From assembly GCF_900156605.1 (NCBI RefSeq), contig NZ_FTOA01000003.1:310001-374000 (forward strand): a DNA stretch of 64,000 nucleotides. Reading direction: 5' to 3'. Shown piece by piece: positions 22,930 to 33,041 of the stretch (positions are counted from its first letter, which is position 1; every line of letters starts with the position of its first letter). The DNA is from Insolitispirillum peregrinum (GTDB lineage: Bacteria > Pseudomonadota > Alphaproteobacteria > Rhodospirillales > Rhodospirillaceae). The position numbers and the translations under genes are program-made. The notes under the pieces were generated by a model that made no database searches, had not been told where the DNA came from, and worked only from the letters and a program-made list of their open reading frames with translations.

Positions 22930-25185
22930 ATGATCCGAGCCCTGCACGGCAGTACAGCCCTTAGAACAGTCCTGGCCCCCCTGACGGCCATGGCCGTGCT
23001 GTGGCCTGCCTTGCTCCTGCCGCATCAGGTCCGGGCGGCCGCCCAGCCGTCTTCGACCAGCGGCAAGACCGTCACCCCGAAAAACGGCGCCCCACTCGAA
23101 GGCCCCGGTTCAGCGCAGGATGAACGGGCGCAGATTACTGCCGACGAGCTGATCCACGACAAGACCCTTGATACGGTCACCGCCCGTGGGGGGGTTGAAA
23201 TCCAGTATGGCGGTCGCATCCTGCTGGCCGATACCGTCAACTATCAGCCCGGCAAGGACCATGCCAGCGCCACCGGCAACGTCACCATCCTCGAGGCCGA
23301 CGGAAACACCCTGTTTGCCGAACATGTCGAGCTGGATGACAAGCTGACCGCCGGGGTGGCCAAAGAATTCCGCCTGATCCTGACCGATGGCTCGCGCGCC
23401 GCAGCCCGTCAGGCCGTCCGCAGCGGTGGCAACCGGACCGAAATGGACCACGCCGTTTATTCGGCATGCGACAGCTGCGCCAAAGACCCGTCTGCGCCTC
23501 CCCTGTGGCAGATCAAGGCCCTGAAGGTGGTCCATGATCAGGAGGCCAAAGACGTCACCTATCACGATGCCTGGGTCGAGCTGGCTGGCGTTCCGGTGAT
23601 GTATACCCCCTACATGTCGCACCCCGATCCGTCGGTGAAACGGCAATCGGGCTTTCTCGCCCCCAGCTACGGCGGCACGTCAGGGTTGGGAGCAACGCTC
23701 ACCACGCCATATTACTTTGCCATCTCGCCCTATCAGGATTTCACCTTTTCTCCGATGTTTACCACCGATGAAGGGGTGATGCTGGGCGGGGAATATCGTC
23801 TGCGCGGAACCAAGGGCGAGCTGAAAATGGAAGGCTCGATCACCAAGGACAATGACGAGCGGATCCGCAACCACTTCAAGCTGTTCAGCAAGCTGGCGAT
23901 TGATGATACCTGGCGGGCCGGAGCCGATATCAATCTGACCTCGGACGACACCTACATGCGTCGCTACGGGTTCCGGTCACAATCGTTCCTGATCAGCCGC
24001 CCCTATGTCGAAGCCTTCAGCCGCCGCTCCTATGCAGTGATGGAAGGCTATTACTTCCAGGATCTGCGCAGCTCCAGCTCGACCATCGAAGCGCCGGTGG
24101 TGGTGCCATCCCTGCAATGGAACTACAGCAGTGCCCCAACCAGCAAGGGGGCCTATCACACCGCCGATCTGGGCTTTGTCTCGCTGTTGCGCGACAGCAC
24201 CAACACCAGCCAGTCTGCCGACAGCCGTCGCCTGTCGGCCAGCTATGGCTGGCACCTCCCCTACGTTGGTCCTATTGGTGATGTCTACAAAATGGACCTG
24301 TCGGTGCGCGGGGATGCCTATAGCGTCGAGGACGTGCTGCAGACAGACGGCAGCCTCTACACCGGCACCGTCGGTCGCGTGATCCCCGAAGCAGCCTTTA
24401 CCTGGTCGCTCCCCTTTGACCGCACGCAACGCAAGTACCATGAAATCATCGAGCCGATGGTTCAGGCGGTGGTCAGTCCGCGCGGCCAGAACAGCGACAA
24501 GATTCCCAACGAAGACAGCATCGATTTTGAATTCGATGACACCAACCTGTTCAGCACCAACCGCTTCACTGGTCGGGACCGGACGGAAAGCGGCACGCGC
24601 GTCAACTACGCCATGCGCTATTCGGCCTACAACAACGCCAACGGCAAGATTGATGTCGCCCTGGGGCAGACCTGGCATGCGACGCCGGATGGAACCTTTG
24701 ATACCCTGTCGGGTCTGAGCGAAGAGTTCTCCGACTACGTTGGACGGGTCCAGGTCCGGCCCACCAGCAACTTCGATGTGCTGTACCGCTTCCGCTTTGA
24801 CAAGGATTCACTCGAAGCCCGCCGTAACGAGGTCGGGCTGCGGGTTGGCCCGCCGACCCTGCGGTTTTCCAGCACCTATGACATGCTCGACAGCAAGCCG
24901 CTGACCACTGGTAGCGAACGCGAGCAGGAGCAACTGAAGGTCGGCCTCAGCTCGCAGGTATCGCGCTACTGGCGTCTGGGCCTTGAAACCTACCATGACC
25001 TCGGGGAGAATGGTGGCCCCTTGCGTGTCACCGGCACCGCCCGCTATGACGATGAATGCTTTACCATGGATCTCAGTGCCGGGCGCGATTACACCTATGA
25101 TCGCGACTATGAGGATGGCTACCGCATCGGTTTGCGGGTGACATTCAAGACACTGGGTGAAGTTCAGACCTCTGCGTCGCAATAA
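22930..25185 (+). CDS. lptD: LPS-assembly outer-membrane protein LptD
   Basis: This 751-residue protein starts with a signal peptide (LAPLTAMAVLWPALLLPHQVRAAAQ). It has an OstA-type periplasmic jellyroll at ~65-180 (ITADELIHDKTLDTVTARGGVEIQYGGRILLADTVNYQ) and a long C-terminal beta-barrel of alternating aromatic strands ending FKTLGEVQTSASQ. Two Cys lie in YSACDSCAKDP, with a late one in YDDECFTM, as potential disulfide partners. It inserts LPS into the outer leaflet with LptE. It lies 76 bases after lptF and 15 before surA, which encodes its chaperone. Confidence 0.93.
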   Translation: MIRALHGSTALRTVLAPLTAMAVLWPALLLPHQVRAAAQPSSTSGKTVTPKNGAPLEGPGSAQDERAQITADELIHDKTLDTVTARGGVEIQYGGRILLADTVNYQPGKDHASATGNVTILEADGNTLFAEHVELDDKLTAGVAKEFRLILTDGSRAAARQAVRSGGNRTEMDHAVYSACDSCAKDPSAPPLWQIKALKVVHDQEAKDVTYHDAWVELAGVPVMYTPYMSHPDPSVKRQSGFLAPSYGGTSGLGATLTTPYYFAISPYQDFTFSPMFTTDEGVMLGGEYRLRGTKGELKMEGSITKDNDERIRNHFKLFSKLAIDDTWRAGADINLTSDDTYMRRYGFRSQSFLISRPYVEAFSRRSYAVMEGYYFQDLRSSSSTIEAPVVVPSLQWNYSSAPTSKGAYHTADLGFVSLLRDSTNTSQSADSRRLSASYGWHLPYVGPIGDVYKMDLSVRGDAYSVEDVLQTDGSLYTGTVGRVIPEAAFTWSLPFDRTQRKYHEIIEPMVQAVVSPRGQNSDKIPNEDSIDFEFDDTNLFSTNRFTGRDRTESGTRVNYAMRYSAYNNANGKIDVALGQTWHATPDGTFDTLSGLSEEFSDYVGRVQVRPTSNFDVLYRFRFDKDSLEARRNEVGLRVGPPTLRFSSTYDMLDSKPLTTGSEREQEQLKVGLSSQVSRYWRLGLETYHDLGENGGPLRVTGTARYDDECFTMDLSAGRDYTYDRDYEDGYRIGLRVTFKTLGEVQTSASQ

Positions 25186-25200
25186 ACCGGATAGGGACAG

Positions 25201-26508
25201 ATGCTGCCGATGACCCCTCGCAAGCCCTTGTGGACCGCCCGCTCTGCCATGACGACCAGCATCGTGATCGCAGCCCTGTGGTCCGGCGTCCTGACGGTCC
25301 CCCACGATGCGCGCGCGCAAGCCCAGCAGGTGCAGCGTATTGCTGCCGTGGTGAACGATGACATCATCTCGATCCGCGATGTGCAGGAACGGCTGGCCCT
25401 GACGATGGTGACATCGGCCATTCCCAACACCCCGGAAAACCAGCAAAAAATCCTGCCCAACGTGGTGCGGGCGCTGGTTGATGACCAGCTGCGCGAACAG
25501 GAAGCCAAACGGCTGAAAATCACCATCAGCGATGCCGACGTGATGAGCGCCATCCGCCGCATCGAAGAAAACAACAACCTGCCCGCCGGTGCCACCGAAG
25601 GCATGATGAGCCGCGCCGGTGTCCCCTATGACGCGTTGAAACGTCAGGTGCATGCCCAGGTGGCCTGGGTCAAGGCGGCCCAGCAGTCCCTGCGCCGCCA
25701 GATCATCATCCAGCCGGAAGAAATCGATGCCACGCTGGCCCAGCTTGCCAATGCACAAGGCAAGCCGCAACGGCGTCTGGCGGAACTGGTGGTACCGGTC
25801 AACAGCGCCGATCAGGAACAGCAGGCCCGCTCTCTGGCCGAACGACTGATCGAACAACTGCAACAGGGGGCCAAGTTCAGCGCGCTGGCCCAACAGTTTT
25901 CGGCAGCAGCCACCGCCGGACGCGGCGGCGATCTGGGATGGCTGGTCGAAGGCCAGCTCTCGCCGGAACTGGATGAGGCCGCAACCCGCCTCAGCCCCGG
26001 TCAGGTCAGCCCCCCCATCCGCACGGCGACCGGCTATACCCTGCTGCTGCTGATTGACCAGCACCAGCCAGCGGCGGCAAACCCGGCCAACATCCGCTAC
26101 GCCCTCAGCCAGATCTATATGCCGCTCAGTGGGCGAATCGCCGTGACGCCGGAAAGACGCGCCTCTCTTGAACAGGCGGCGCAAAAGGCCACCAGCTGCG
26201 AAGACCTGAACCTGCTTGCCGAGCGGGAAAAACTGCCCAGCTCGGGCGATATCGGCCAGCAGCGCCTGTCTGACCTTCCCCCGGCAATTGCCCAGGCCAT
26301 ACAGGGTCTGCCGGAGCAAAAGGTCAGTCCGCCGGTCAACATGGGGGATGCCGAAGTACTGCTGATGGTCTGCAAGCGCATCGACCCCAACGGCCTGCCC
26401 AGCCGGGACGACGTGTCCAGCCGTCTGGAACGGGAAAAACTTGAACGTCTGGCCGACCGCCGTCTGCGCGACCTGCGCCGTCAGGCATTGATCGACGTCC
26501 GCCTGTAA
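25201..26508 (+). CDS. surA: Periplasmic peptidyl-prolyl isomerase/chaperone SurA
   Basis: This 435-residue protein has a signal peptide (TTSIVIAALWSGVLTVPHDARAQ), the SurA N-terminal chaperone domain (QRIAAVVNDDIISIRDVQERLAL...LVDDQLREQEAKRLKITISDADV), and one clear parvulin domain (RLAELVVPV...GGDLGWLVEGQLSPELDEAATRLSPGQVSPPIRTATGYTLLLLID). A more divergent C-terminal segment follows. It escorts outer-membrane proteins, LptD among them. ATG 25201 and ATG 25210 are both possible starts. It is part of the lptF-lptD-surA-pdxA-rsmA series. Confidence 0.9.
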   Translation: MLPMTPRKPLWTARSAMTTSIVIAALWSGVLTVPHDARAQAQQVQRIAAVVNDDIISIRDVQERLALTMVTSAIPNTPENQQKILPNVVRALVDDQLREQEAKRLKITISDADVMSAIRRIEENNNLPAGATEGMMSRAGVPYDALKRQVHAQVAWVKAAQQSLRRQIIIQPEEIDATLAQLANAQGKPQRRLAELVVPVNSADQEQQARSLAERLIEQLQQGAKFSALAQQFSAAATAGRGGDLGWLVEGQLSPELDEAATRLSPGQVSPPIRTATGYTLLLLIDQHQPAAANPANIRYALSQIYMPLSGRIAVTPERRASLEQAAQKATSCEDLNLLAEREKLPSSGDIGQQRLSDLPPAIAQAIQGLPEQKVSPPVNMGDAEVLLMVCKRIDPNGLPSRDDVSSRLEREKLERLADRRLRDLRRQALIDVRL

Positions 26509-26569
26509 CACCCCTGCGACCGTCTGTCCCGCTCGACAGACCCAACCGGCAGGAAAAGGAGGTTCCACC

Positions 26570-27631
26570 ATGTCTCGTATGCCAAAGCTGCCCCTTGCCG
26601 TCACCATGGGCGAGCCTGCCGGGATCGGCGGGGACATCCTGCTGAAAGCCTGGGTCGAGCATGGTGGTGCCCTGCCGCCCTTTTTCGTCATTGATGAACC
26701 GGCCCGTCTGATCGGTCTGGCCCGTCGTCTGGGCCTTGAGGTGCCGGTCAGGGAAATCACCACCCCCGCCGAAGCCCGCGACACATTCCATCAGGCCCTG
26801 CCGGTGCTGGCGCAGTCGCTGGCAACGTCGGTCATCCCCGGTTCACCCGATCCCCGCAATGCCCCGGCAGTGATCGCCTCGATCGACCGGGCGGTTGCCC
26901 TGACTCTGGGCGGTGAGGCCGCTGGCGTGGTGACCCTGCCGATCTCCAAGCACATCCTGCATCAAGGGGGCTTCACCCACCCCGGCCATACCGAATACCT
27001 CGCGGAACTGGCACAAAAGGCCGGGCACCCTGCTGTTGCCCCGATCATGATGCTGTCCTGTGATGCGGTCAAAGTGATCCCGGTGACAGTCCATCTGTCC
27101 CTGCGCGATGCCATCGTCTCGCTGACCAGCGAAGCCATTGTCACTGCCGGTCGGCAGGTTGCCCAGTCCCTGCGGGATTTCTTTGCCCGTCCGAATCCCC
27201 GTCTGGCGGTGGCCGCCCTTAATCCGCACGGCGGAGAAAACGGCGACATGGGCCGCGAGGAAATCGACATCATCGCCCCGGCGGTAGCGCAATTGCAGGC
27301 CGAAGGCATTGATGCCTTTGGACCGACCCCGGCCGATACCCTGTTCCATCCCGAAGCCCGTGATGGCTATGATGCCTGCCTGTGCATGTATCATGATCAG
27401 GCCCTGATCCCGATCAAGACCATTGATTTCCATCACGGAGTCAATGTCACCCTCGGGCTGCCGTTCATCCGCACGTCGCCGGACCATGGCACCGCCTTCG
27501 GGATTGCCGGCAGCGGCAAGGCCAACCCGTCCAGCTTTGTTGCCGCCCTGCGACAAGCCGCCGAAATGGTGATCCGCCACGAGCGGGCCGTCCTGGCCGC
27601 CGAGCGGGCTGCGGCACACACCCCGTCCTGA
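26570..27631 (+). CDS. pdxA: 4-hydroxythreonine-4-phosphate dehydrogenase PdxA
   Basis: This 353-residue enzyme oxidises 4-phosphohydroxy-L-threonine in pyridoxal-phosphate synthesis, using NAD and a divalent metal. The conserved opening is [20 protein letters not shown]. Metal ligands sit in [14 protein letters not shown] and in the [39 protein letters not shown] block. An AAAAGGAGG ribosome-binding site precedes the ATG. Its position between surA and rsmA is the classic order in proteobacteria. Confidence 0.95.
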   Translation: MSRMPKLPLAVTMGEPAGIGGDILLKAWVEHGGALPPFFVIDEPARLIGLARRLGLEVPVREITTPAEARDTFHQALPVLAQSLATSVIPGSPDPRNAPAVIASIDRAVALTLGGEAAGVVTLPISKHILHQGGFTHPGHTEYLAELAQKAGHPAVAPIMMLSCDAVKVIPVTVHLSLRDAIVSLTSEAIVTAGRQVAQSLRDFFARPNPRLAVAALNPHGGENGDMGREEIDIIAPAVAQLQAEGIDAFGPTPADTLFHPEARDGYDACLCMYHDQALIPIKTIDFHHGVNVTLGLPFIRTSPDHGTAFGIAGSGKANPSSFVAALRQAAEMVIRHERAVLAAERAAAHTPS

Positions 27632-27665
27632 TCTTTCCTGTTCTCCCACACGAGTCCCAGTCCCG

Positions 27666-28553
27666 ATGAGCGATCAAAATCCGTCAACGCCGTCTCCCCT
27701 TCCCCCGTTGCGCGACGTGATCGCAGCCCATGGGCTCAGTGCGAAAAAACAGCTCGGCCAAAACTTCCTGTTTGACCTCAACCTCACCGGTCGCATCGCC
27801 CGGGGCGCAGGCACGCTGGAGGAAGGCACCTGCATCGAAGTCGGCCCCGGCCCCGGCGGGCTGACCCGTGCACTGCTGGATAACGGTGCCCGGCGGGTGA
27901 TTGCCATCGAGCGGGACGAGCGGACCCGCCCGATTCTGTCGGAGATACAGGCAGCCTACCCCGGTCGCCTTGAGGTCATCGAAGGCGACGCGCTCGAAAT
28001 CCAGGCCCACACCCTTGGCGAGGCCCCTCGCCGGATCGTCGCCAACCTGCCCTATAACGTCGGTACCGTCCTGCTGTTCCAGTGGTACCGCCACATCACC
28101 GACTTTGAATGTCTGGTGGTGATGCTGCAAAAGGAAGTGGTGGACCGTCTGGCCGCCCAGCCCCGGACCAAGGACTATGGCCGCCTGTCGGTGATGACCC
28201 AATGGCTGTGTACGGTCGAACCGCTGTTTGACGTTAACCCCCGCGCCTTCACCCCGCCGCCGAAAGTGACCTCGACAGTTGTCCGCCTGACACCGCGCCC
28301 GCAGCCTTTGGTTCCCTGCCGCTTTGATGTCATGGAAGCTGTTGTGGCTGCGGCCTTCAACCAGCGCCGCAAGATGCTGCGCGCCAGCCTCAAGGGGCTG
28401 TCAGGCCGTTATCCCGGTATGCCTTCGCCCGAAGAGCTGTGTGCCAAGGCAGGCATTGAACCGACGATGCGGGCCGAGGAGCTGAGCGTGGTGGACTTCT
28501 GTATGTTGACATGTACCTTGGAACCATTTACCGACCCCACCCGGAATGCGTAG
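27666..28553 (+). CDS. rsmA: 16S rRNA dimethyladenosine transferase RsmA (KsgA)
   Basis: This 295-residue methyltransferase dimethylates two adjacent adenines in the 3'-terminal hairpin of 16S rRNA. Diagnostic motifs are [11 protein letters not shown], the SAM site [14 protein letters not shown], the acidic IAIERDER and the catalytic NLPYNVGT. The C-terminal helical domain has [16 protein letters not shown]. It ends the outer-membrane/pdxA operon. Confidence 0.96.
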   Translation: MSDQNPSTPSPLPPLRDVIAAHGLSAKKQLGQNFLFDLNLTGRIARGAGTLEEGTCIEVGPGPGGLTRALLDNGARRVIAIERDERTRPILSEIQAAYPGRLEVIEGDALEIQAHTLGEAPRRIVANLPYNVGTVLLFQWYRHITDFECLVVMLQKEVVDRLAAQPRTKDYGRLSVMTQWLCTVEPLFDVNPRAFTPPPKVTSTVVRLTPRPQPLVPCRFDVMEAVVAAAFNQRRKMLRASLKGLSGRYPGMPSPEELCAKAGIEPTMRAEELSVVDFCMLTCTLEPFTDPTRNA

Positions 28554-28635
28554 AGTACAACCGCATATGAAACCCTGTATATGCAAGACAGCGCCTTTCC
28601 CGGGGACATAAGACGCAGGGCAGACAGGAACGAGA

Positions 28636-29595
28636 ATGGTTGCTACTTATTTCTATACGTACGTCACGGTTCAGATCGCGATCGTCGAACCGGTCCTGCG
28701 ACAGGCCGTGCGTAGCAACCTGTATCATCTGGGCTGCCGCGAAATCAGCTTCACCAATGACCTGAGCGTCCTGCGCGAACGCCTGGACTCGGCCCCCTGT
28801 GACCTGCTGATGCTACAGGCCGATATCGGCAGCCCCAGAACGGCCCCGGCCATGGTGAACGCCATCCGCCACGGGGAACTGGCCTCCAATCCGTTCCTGC
28901 CGGTCGTCGCGGTAACCCACAATCCGACGGCGGAACAGGTCAAGGCCCTGGTTGATGCCGGTGTCGATGACATTTTGCCCTACCCGTGGAGCGAGAGCTA
29001 CGTCGATGCCCGGCTGGAAAACCTGATCCACAATCGCAAACCGTTCGTGGTGACCTCGGACTACATCGGGCCGGACCGGCGCCAAAAGAGCCGCGACGAG
29101 GCCAACGCCGCCATGGTCAAACCCTTTACCGTGCCCAACCCGCTGAAGGCCAAAGCCCTTGACCGGCTCAGCAACGCCACCCTCGAAGACCAGATCCGCG
29201 CCATGGCCCAGCGGGTCAGCATCGACAAGATTTTGCGGCTGGCAGAACTCTGCATCCGCCTTGCGGGCGAAATCACCGCGCTGGGGGCCGCAGGCCAGCA
29301 AAGCAGCTCGGTGGCCCGCAATGGCCTCGCCCGCCTGTCTGACGCAAGCCGCGCCCTGATCCGCCGTGCTGGCGACAGCAGCTATGCCCGTGCCTGCACC
29401 AATATCAACACCCTGCACCGCACCGCGCAGGTGATGCTGCAGGCCATTGATTCCGGTGTGGAACCCGAACTGCAACTGCTGGAACGACTGGCGTTGCAGG
29501 CGGTGCACGACTTTGGGGTCAATCCCAACCTGTTCCATGCCCCCCTGACGCAAGATGTGATCAAAAAGCGTATCTCCGCCACCAAAGGTGCCTGA
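28636..29595 (+). CDS. Degenerate CheY-like receiver protein with helical C-terminal domain
   Basis: This 319-residue protein begins with a receiver-like fold (residues ~12-125). The phosphoacceptor position reads Gln61 in CDLLMLQADIG instead of Asp. The normal Lys near beta5 appears as Tyr in DDILPYPWSESYV, and only one acidic residue remains at the end of beta1 (IVEPV). A TSDYIGPDRRQ motif follows, known from receiver proteins of Rhodospirillales. The rest is an uncharacterised, mainly helical region (~165-319). It is probably a phosphorylation-independent signalling adaptor. It precedes a NarL-type regulator on the same strand. Confidence 0.7.
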   Translation: MVATYFYTYVTVQIAIVEPVLRQAVRSNLYHLGCREISFTNDLSVLRERLDSAPCDLLMLQADIGSPRTAPAMVNAIRHGELASNPFLPVVAVTHNPTAEQVKALVDAGVDDILPYPWSESYVDARLENLIHNRKPFVVTSDYIGPDRRQKSRDEANAAMVKPFTVPNPLKAKALDRLSNATLEDQIRAMAQRVSIDKILRLAELCIRLAGEITALGAAGQQSSSVARNGLARLSDASRALIRRAGDSSYARACTNINTLHRTAQVMLQAIDSGVEPELQLLERLALQAVHDFGVNPNLFHAPLTQDVIKKRISATKGA

Positions 29596-29625
29596 CAGCT
29601 CTCCGGTGGGGAGCACAGCGGTGTG

Positions 29626-29664
29626 GCGAAAAAGCAATTCCCACTTTTTCTCATGATGCTTTAG
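29626..29664 (-). repeat. Short dispersed palindromic repeat, degenerate copy
   Basis: GCGAAAAAGCAATTCCCACT, then TTTTCTCATGATGCTTTAG, matches the family with several substitutions. It lies just after the degenerate receiver gene in the 205-base gap before the response regulator gene. Confidence 0.5.
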
Positions 29665-29800
29665 AATAGCCTCACGGATGCCATAACAATCCCCCCCGCC
29701 ATACCGCGCCGACAAGAGCGCCCGGGGACGGGATGGTGCCGTATGACAGCCGTCATGGCTCAGGGAGGAGAAAGCACCATGACAGTACGGACGCACGGCC

Positions 29801-30484
29801 ATGCTTGAGCAATCCATGGCCCCCCCCCACAGCAAGATCCTGATTGCGGACGATCACCCGCTGTTCCGCGATGCCCTGCAGCAAGTGGTTGATCAGGCAT
29901 TCCCGGACGCCGCTGTACTGGAAGCCAGCACCCTCGACGAAGCGATGATCATCGCCGCCCATGATGACCTTGATCTGTTGCTGCTCGACATCAACATGCC
30001 GGGCATGAACGGATTCAACGGCCTGATCGCCCTGCGCAATGCCGTTCCGGCCACGCCGATCGTGGTGGTTTCAGCCGACGAGGAACGGGAAACCATCCAG
30101 CAGGCCCTGACCCTTGGCGCTGCGGGTTTCATTCCCAAATCGATGGCCAAAGCCAGCATGGTGCAGGGGCTGCACGAGGTGATCAGCGGCAAGGTCTATA
30201 TGCCGGTTGACCTCAGTGCTCCGCTCACCCGTGGCCAGATGATGATTGATGATGATTTCCAGCAAGGCTATGCCGCCCTGACCGGCCAGCAACGGCGGGT
30301 GCTGGAAATGCTGGTCCTCGGCAAGTCCAACAAGGTGATTGCCTTTGAACTGGATATTGCCGAAAGCACTGTAAAGGCGCATGTTTCGGCCATCTTGCGC
30401 AAGCTGCGCGTCAACAGCCGAACGCAGGCCGTGCTGAATGCCAGCAAAATGCTGGGGACGGTCCGGGCGATGCCATCCCTGTGA
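29801..30484 (+). CDS. NarL/FixJ family response regulator (LuxR-type output)
   Basis: This 227-residue two-domain regulator has a receiver (residues ~10-130) with the acidic pair in ILIADDHPLFRDAL, the phosphoacceptor Asp in DLLLLDINMPGMNG and the Lys in GFIPKSM. A LuxR-type HTH follows (~155-220: LTGQQRRVLEMLVLGKSNKVIAFELDIAESTVKAHVSAILRKL). It should bind DNA when phosphorylated. The start may be 29801 or 29816. No kinase is adjacent. It is followed directly by a membrane PAS/exonuclease gene, which may be its partner. Confidence 0.9.
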   Translation: MLEQSMAPPHSKILIADDHPLFRDALQQVVDQAFPDAAVLEASTLDEAMIIAAHDDLDLLLLDINMPGMNGFNGLIALRNAVPATPIVVVSADEERETIQQALTLGAAGFIPKSMAKASMVQGLHEVISGKVYMPVDLSAPLTRGQMMIDDDFQQGYAALTGQQRRVLEMLVLGKSNKVIAFELDIAESTVKAHVSAILRKLRVNSRTQAVLNASKMLGTVRAMPSL

Positions 30485-30516
30485 AGGGGCGGCGCAGAAA
30501 CAGGCGAGGAACAGTC

Positions 30517-32115
30517 ATGGCGACGGGAAAACTCCCGGTGTCCTTGCGGGGCATGACCACCGCCCTGCTCAGCATTGGGGCTGGAATTGCGCTGGCCGGG
30601 GCCATCTGGGCTGCGGCGGCGCTTCTGTTCGAAACTCCCTTTCCGGCCTTGCCGGATGCACCGCCGCGTGCCTTTGCCTGGCTGACGCTGGCGGGGGGCC
30701 TGATCCTGACGCTGGCAATGATTGCCGTGCAGGTCTGCCTGCAGCAACATTTCCGCAGCCTGGAACGGTTGCGGGCGGCGCTGTTGATTGCCTCGGCCAA
30801 CCCGGATGGGCGCCTGCCCGCCTTTCCGGCCCTGAAACACCTGCCCTTGCGCCGCGAGGCCGACCGCCTGCGCCATGCCGCTGAAATCCTGATCAGCCGT
30901 CGCCTGTTCCCCAATGCCACCACCGACGAACGGCTGCGCGCCGTTCTGGGGGCGATCGACGAAGGCATTCTGGTGGTCACTGAACACGGGCAGATCAGCC
31001 TGACCAACACCGCCGCCAAAACCATGCTGGGTGAAGACCGCCTGCATCTGGGGGCGTCGGCCTTTGCCTGCTTTGAGCGCCTGCAACTGGTCGGAGCCAT
31101 CGAGCAGGCCCGAAGCGCCAGTGGCCCCATTTCGTGGACATTGGCGGATGTGGACGGAACGCATTACACCGCCCGCATCACCCATTTGCGCGGCCACTCG
31201 GGGACGGTGATCCGCCTCAGCCCCGATGCCAGCCAGCGGGCCCGACCGCCTGCCCCGGTGGCCCACGCCCCCCGTCCGGCGCTGTCGCTGGTGGCAGCAT
31301 CGGACAGCAACGGCCCGACCAGTGTCCCGGCCCTCCCCCGTGAACGGCCCACCCTGCGCTGCTTTAACAACGACGAAGACATTGCCAGCCGGGCCATCGC
31401 CGCCTCTATGGGGACAACCACCCCCAGCGAGTGGGATCTCAGCCTGCATGATCGCCCGGCCCCCGATGTGAATGACCCGTCCCCCCTGTTGATCCCCCGC
31501 GATACCCCGCTGGAAGACCTGCCGGTGCTGGTCTTTGATGCCGAAACCACCGGGCTGGATGTCAAAGGCGACCGGCTGGTGCAGGTCGGCGGCGTCCGCC
31601 TGCACGGGGCACGGATTTTCCATGTCGCCACCATTGACCGCCTGATCAATCCACAGCGCCCCATCCCCCCTCATGCCACTGCCATTCACGGTATCAGCAA
31701 TGACATGGTGCGTGATGCGGCCCCCTTCACCGAGGTTTGGGAAGCGCTGGAACCCCTGTTCCGGGGTGCGGTGGTGATCGGCCACAATATTGGCTTTGAT
31801 ATTGCCATGGTCCGGCGGGAATGTGGGTTGGCGGGCCTTCCATTCATCCAGCCCCCCACCCTCGATACGGTCCTGCTGGCCAGCCTGCTGTTGCCTGCGG
31901 GGTCGGCCCTGACTCTGGACCGGGTGGCCGAGGCACTGGAGGTTGACATCCACGGACGCCACACCGCTCTGGGGGATGCCCTGGTGACAGCAGACGTCTA
32001 CGTCCGCCTGCTGCCGCTACTGGAAGCCGCCGGGGTCCATACCTATGCCGAAGCCTATGCCTTCAGCCGCAAGGCAACCCAATTGCTGGCCCGCCAGCAG
32101 GCGATGGGCTGGTAA
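30517..32115 (+). CDS. Membrane-anchored PAS-DEDDh 3'-5' exonuclease
   Basis: This 532-residue protein combines two N-terminal membrane helices (LLSIGAGIALAGAIWAAAALL and WLTLAGGLILTLAMIAVQVCL), a PAS-like domain (AIDEGILVVTEHGQISLTNTAAKTMLG) and a C-terminal DnaQ-like exonuclease. The exonuclease DEDDh residues are visible: VFDAETTGLD, IGHNIGFDIAMVRREC, and HTALGDALVTADVYVRLL. Similar proteins are usually called DNA polymerase III epsilon-like, but this one is tied to the membrane and fused to a sensor. ATG 30517 follows GAGGAACAG; an earlier GTG overlaps the regulator stop. Confidence 0.82.
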   Translation: MATGKLPVSLRGMTTALLSIGAGIALAGAIWAAAALLFETPFPALPDAPPRAFAWLTLAGGLILTLAMIAVQVCLQQHFRSLERLRAALLIASANPDGRLPAFPALKHLPLRREADRLRHAAEILISRRLFPNATTDERLRAVLGAIDEGILVVTEHGQISLTNTAAKTMLGEDRLHLGASAFACFERLQLVGAIEQARSASGPISWTLADVDGTHYTARITHLRGHSGTVIRLSPDASQRARPPAPVAHAPRPALSLVAASDSNGPTSVPALPRERPTLRCFNNDEDIASRAIAASMGTTTPSEWDLSLHDRPAPDVNDPSPLLIPRDTPLEDLPVLVFDAETTGLDVKGDRLVQVGGVRLHGARIFHVATIDRLINPQRPIPPHATAIHGISNDMVRDAAPFTEVWEALEPLFRGAVVIGHNIGFDIAMVRRECGLAGLPFIQPPTLDTVLLASLLLPAGSALTLDRVAEALEVDIHGRHTALGDALVTADVYVRLLPLLEAAGVHTYAEAYAFSRKATQLLARQQAMGW

Positions 32116-32123
32116 GACGGTTT

Positions 32124-33041
32124 TTACAGGGGTTTCAAACGCCGCATCAGCAGAGGCATCACTTCGACCGCCATGATCCCGCCTAAAATCAGCGCCGCGC
32201 CGCTGATTTGCAGGCCATTCATCCGCTCGCCCAGCACGATCGCGGCGGCAATGGCGGCAAACAGCATCTCGGAACTGAGGATGATCGCCGCTGCCGCCGG
32301 GTGGGTGTGACTCTGGCCCACCACCTGCAGGGTAAACGCCACCCCGACCGACAGCAGGCCGGTATAGGCCAGTTCAAACGTCGAGGCTTGAAAAGCGGCC
32401 AGCGTCGGCGCCTCGATGATGGCCCCGCTGACAATCCCCAGCACACCGGCCAGAGCGAACTGTGATACCGCCAGCCGCAGAGGACTTTGGGTCCGCGCGG
32501 CCACGATCCCGACCACCGTTACATGACAGCCCCAGAACAGGGCCCCGACCAGCACCCACAGGTCACCGGTGCCAAAGGCCGTCAGCGAGGCATTGTTGAG
32601 CAGAAACGCCCCAAAGGCGGTACAGGCCGCCGCAGGCCACACCACCCAGTAGGGCCGCTTTTTGAACACCAGCAACGCCAGCACCGGCACAATCGGCACA
32701 TAGAGAGCGGTCAGGAAACCGGCATTGGAGACGGTGGTCAGAATGATCCCCACCTGCTGGGCATAGGACCCGGCAAACAGCGCCAGCCCACAAACAGCAA
32801 ACCCCAGCCAGTCGCCCACGGAGAACGATCCCCCTTGCTGCCGACCTTCCCGCCAGGCAAACGGCGCCACCACCAGCGCCCCGATCAGGAAGCGGGTACC
32901 GGTGAAGGTCAACGGGCCAACGCCATTATGGAGCTGGGCAGTCCCGTCGGCGCCGACAAAGGCCAGCTTTTGGGCGACGAAGGCCGTCCCCCAGATAAAG
33001 GCGGTCAGCAAAAGCAGCAGGTTGGCGGTCATGCGAGACAT
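32124..33041 (-). CDS. EamA/DMT family transporter
   Basis: This 305-residue inner-membrane protein has ten predicted helices as two EamA repeats. The first opens LLLLLTAFIWGTAFVAQKLAFV and the second DLWVLVGALFWGCHVTVVGIVAART. It is a drug/metabolite-superfamily exporter whose substrate cannot be predicted. It converges on the exonuclease gene with only eight bases between stops, and I see no hairpin there. Confidence 0.85.
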   Translation of the reverse strand: MSRMTANLLLLLTAFIWGTAFVAQKLAFVGADGTAQLHNGVGPLTFTGTRFLIGALVVAPFAWREGRQQGGSFSVGDWLGFAVCGLALFAGSYAQQVGIILTTVSNAGFLTALYVPIVPVLALLVFKKRPYWVVWPAAACTAFGAFLLNNASLTAFGTGDLWVLVGALFWGCHVTVVGIVAARTQSPLRLAVSQFALAGVLGIVSGAIIEAPTLAAFQASTFELAYTGLLSVGVAFTLQVVGQSHTHPAAAAIILSSEMLFAAIAAAIVLGERMNGLQISGAALILGGIMAVEVMPLLMRRLKPL

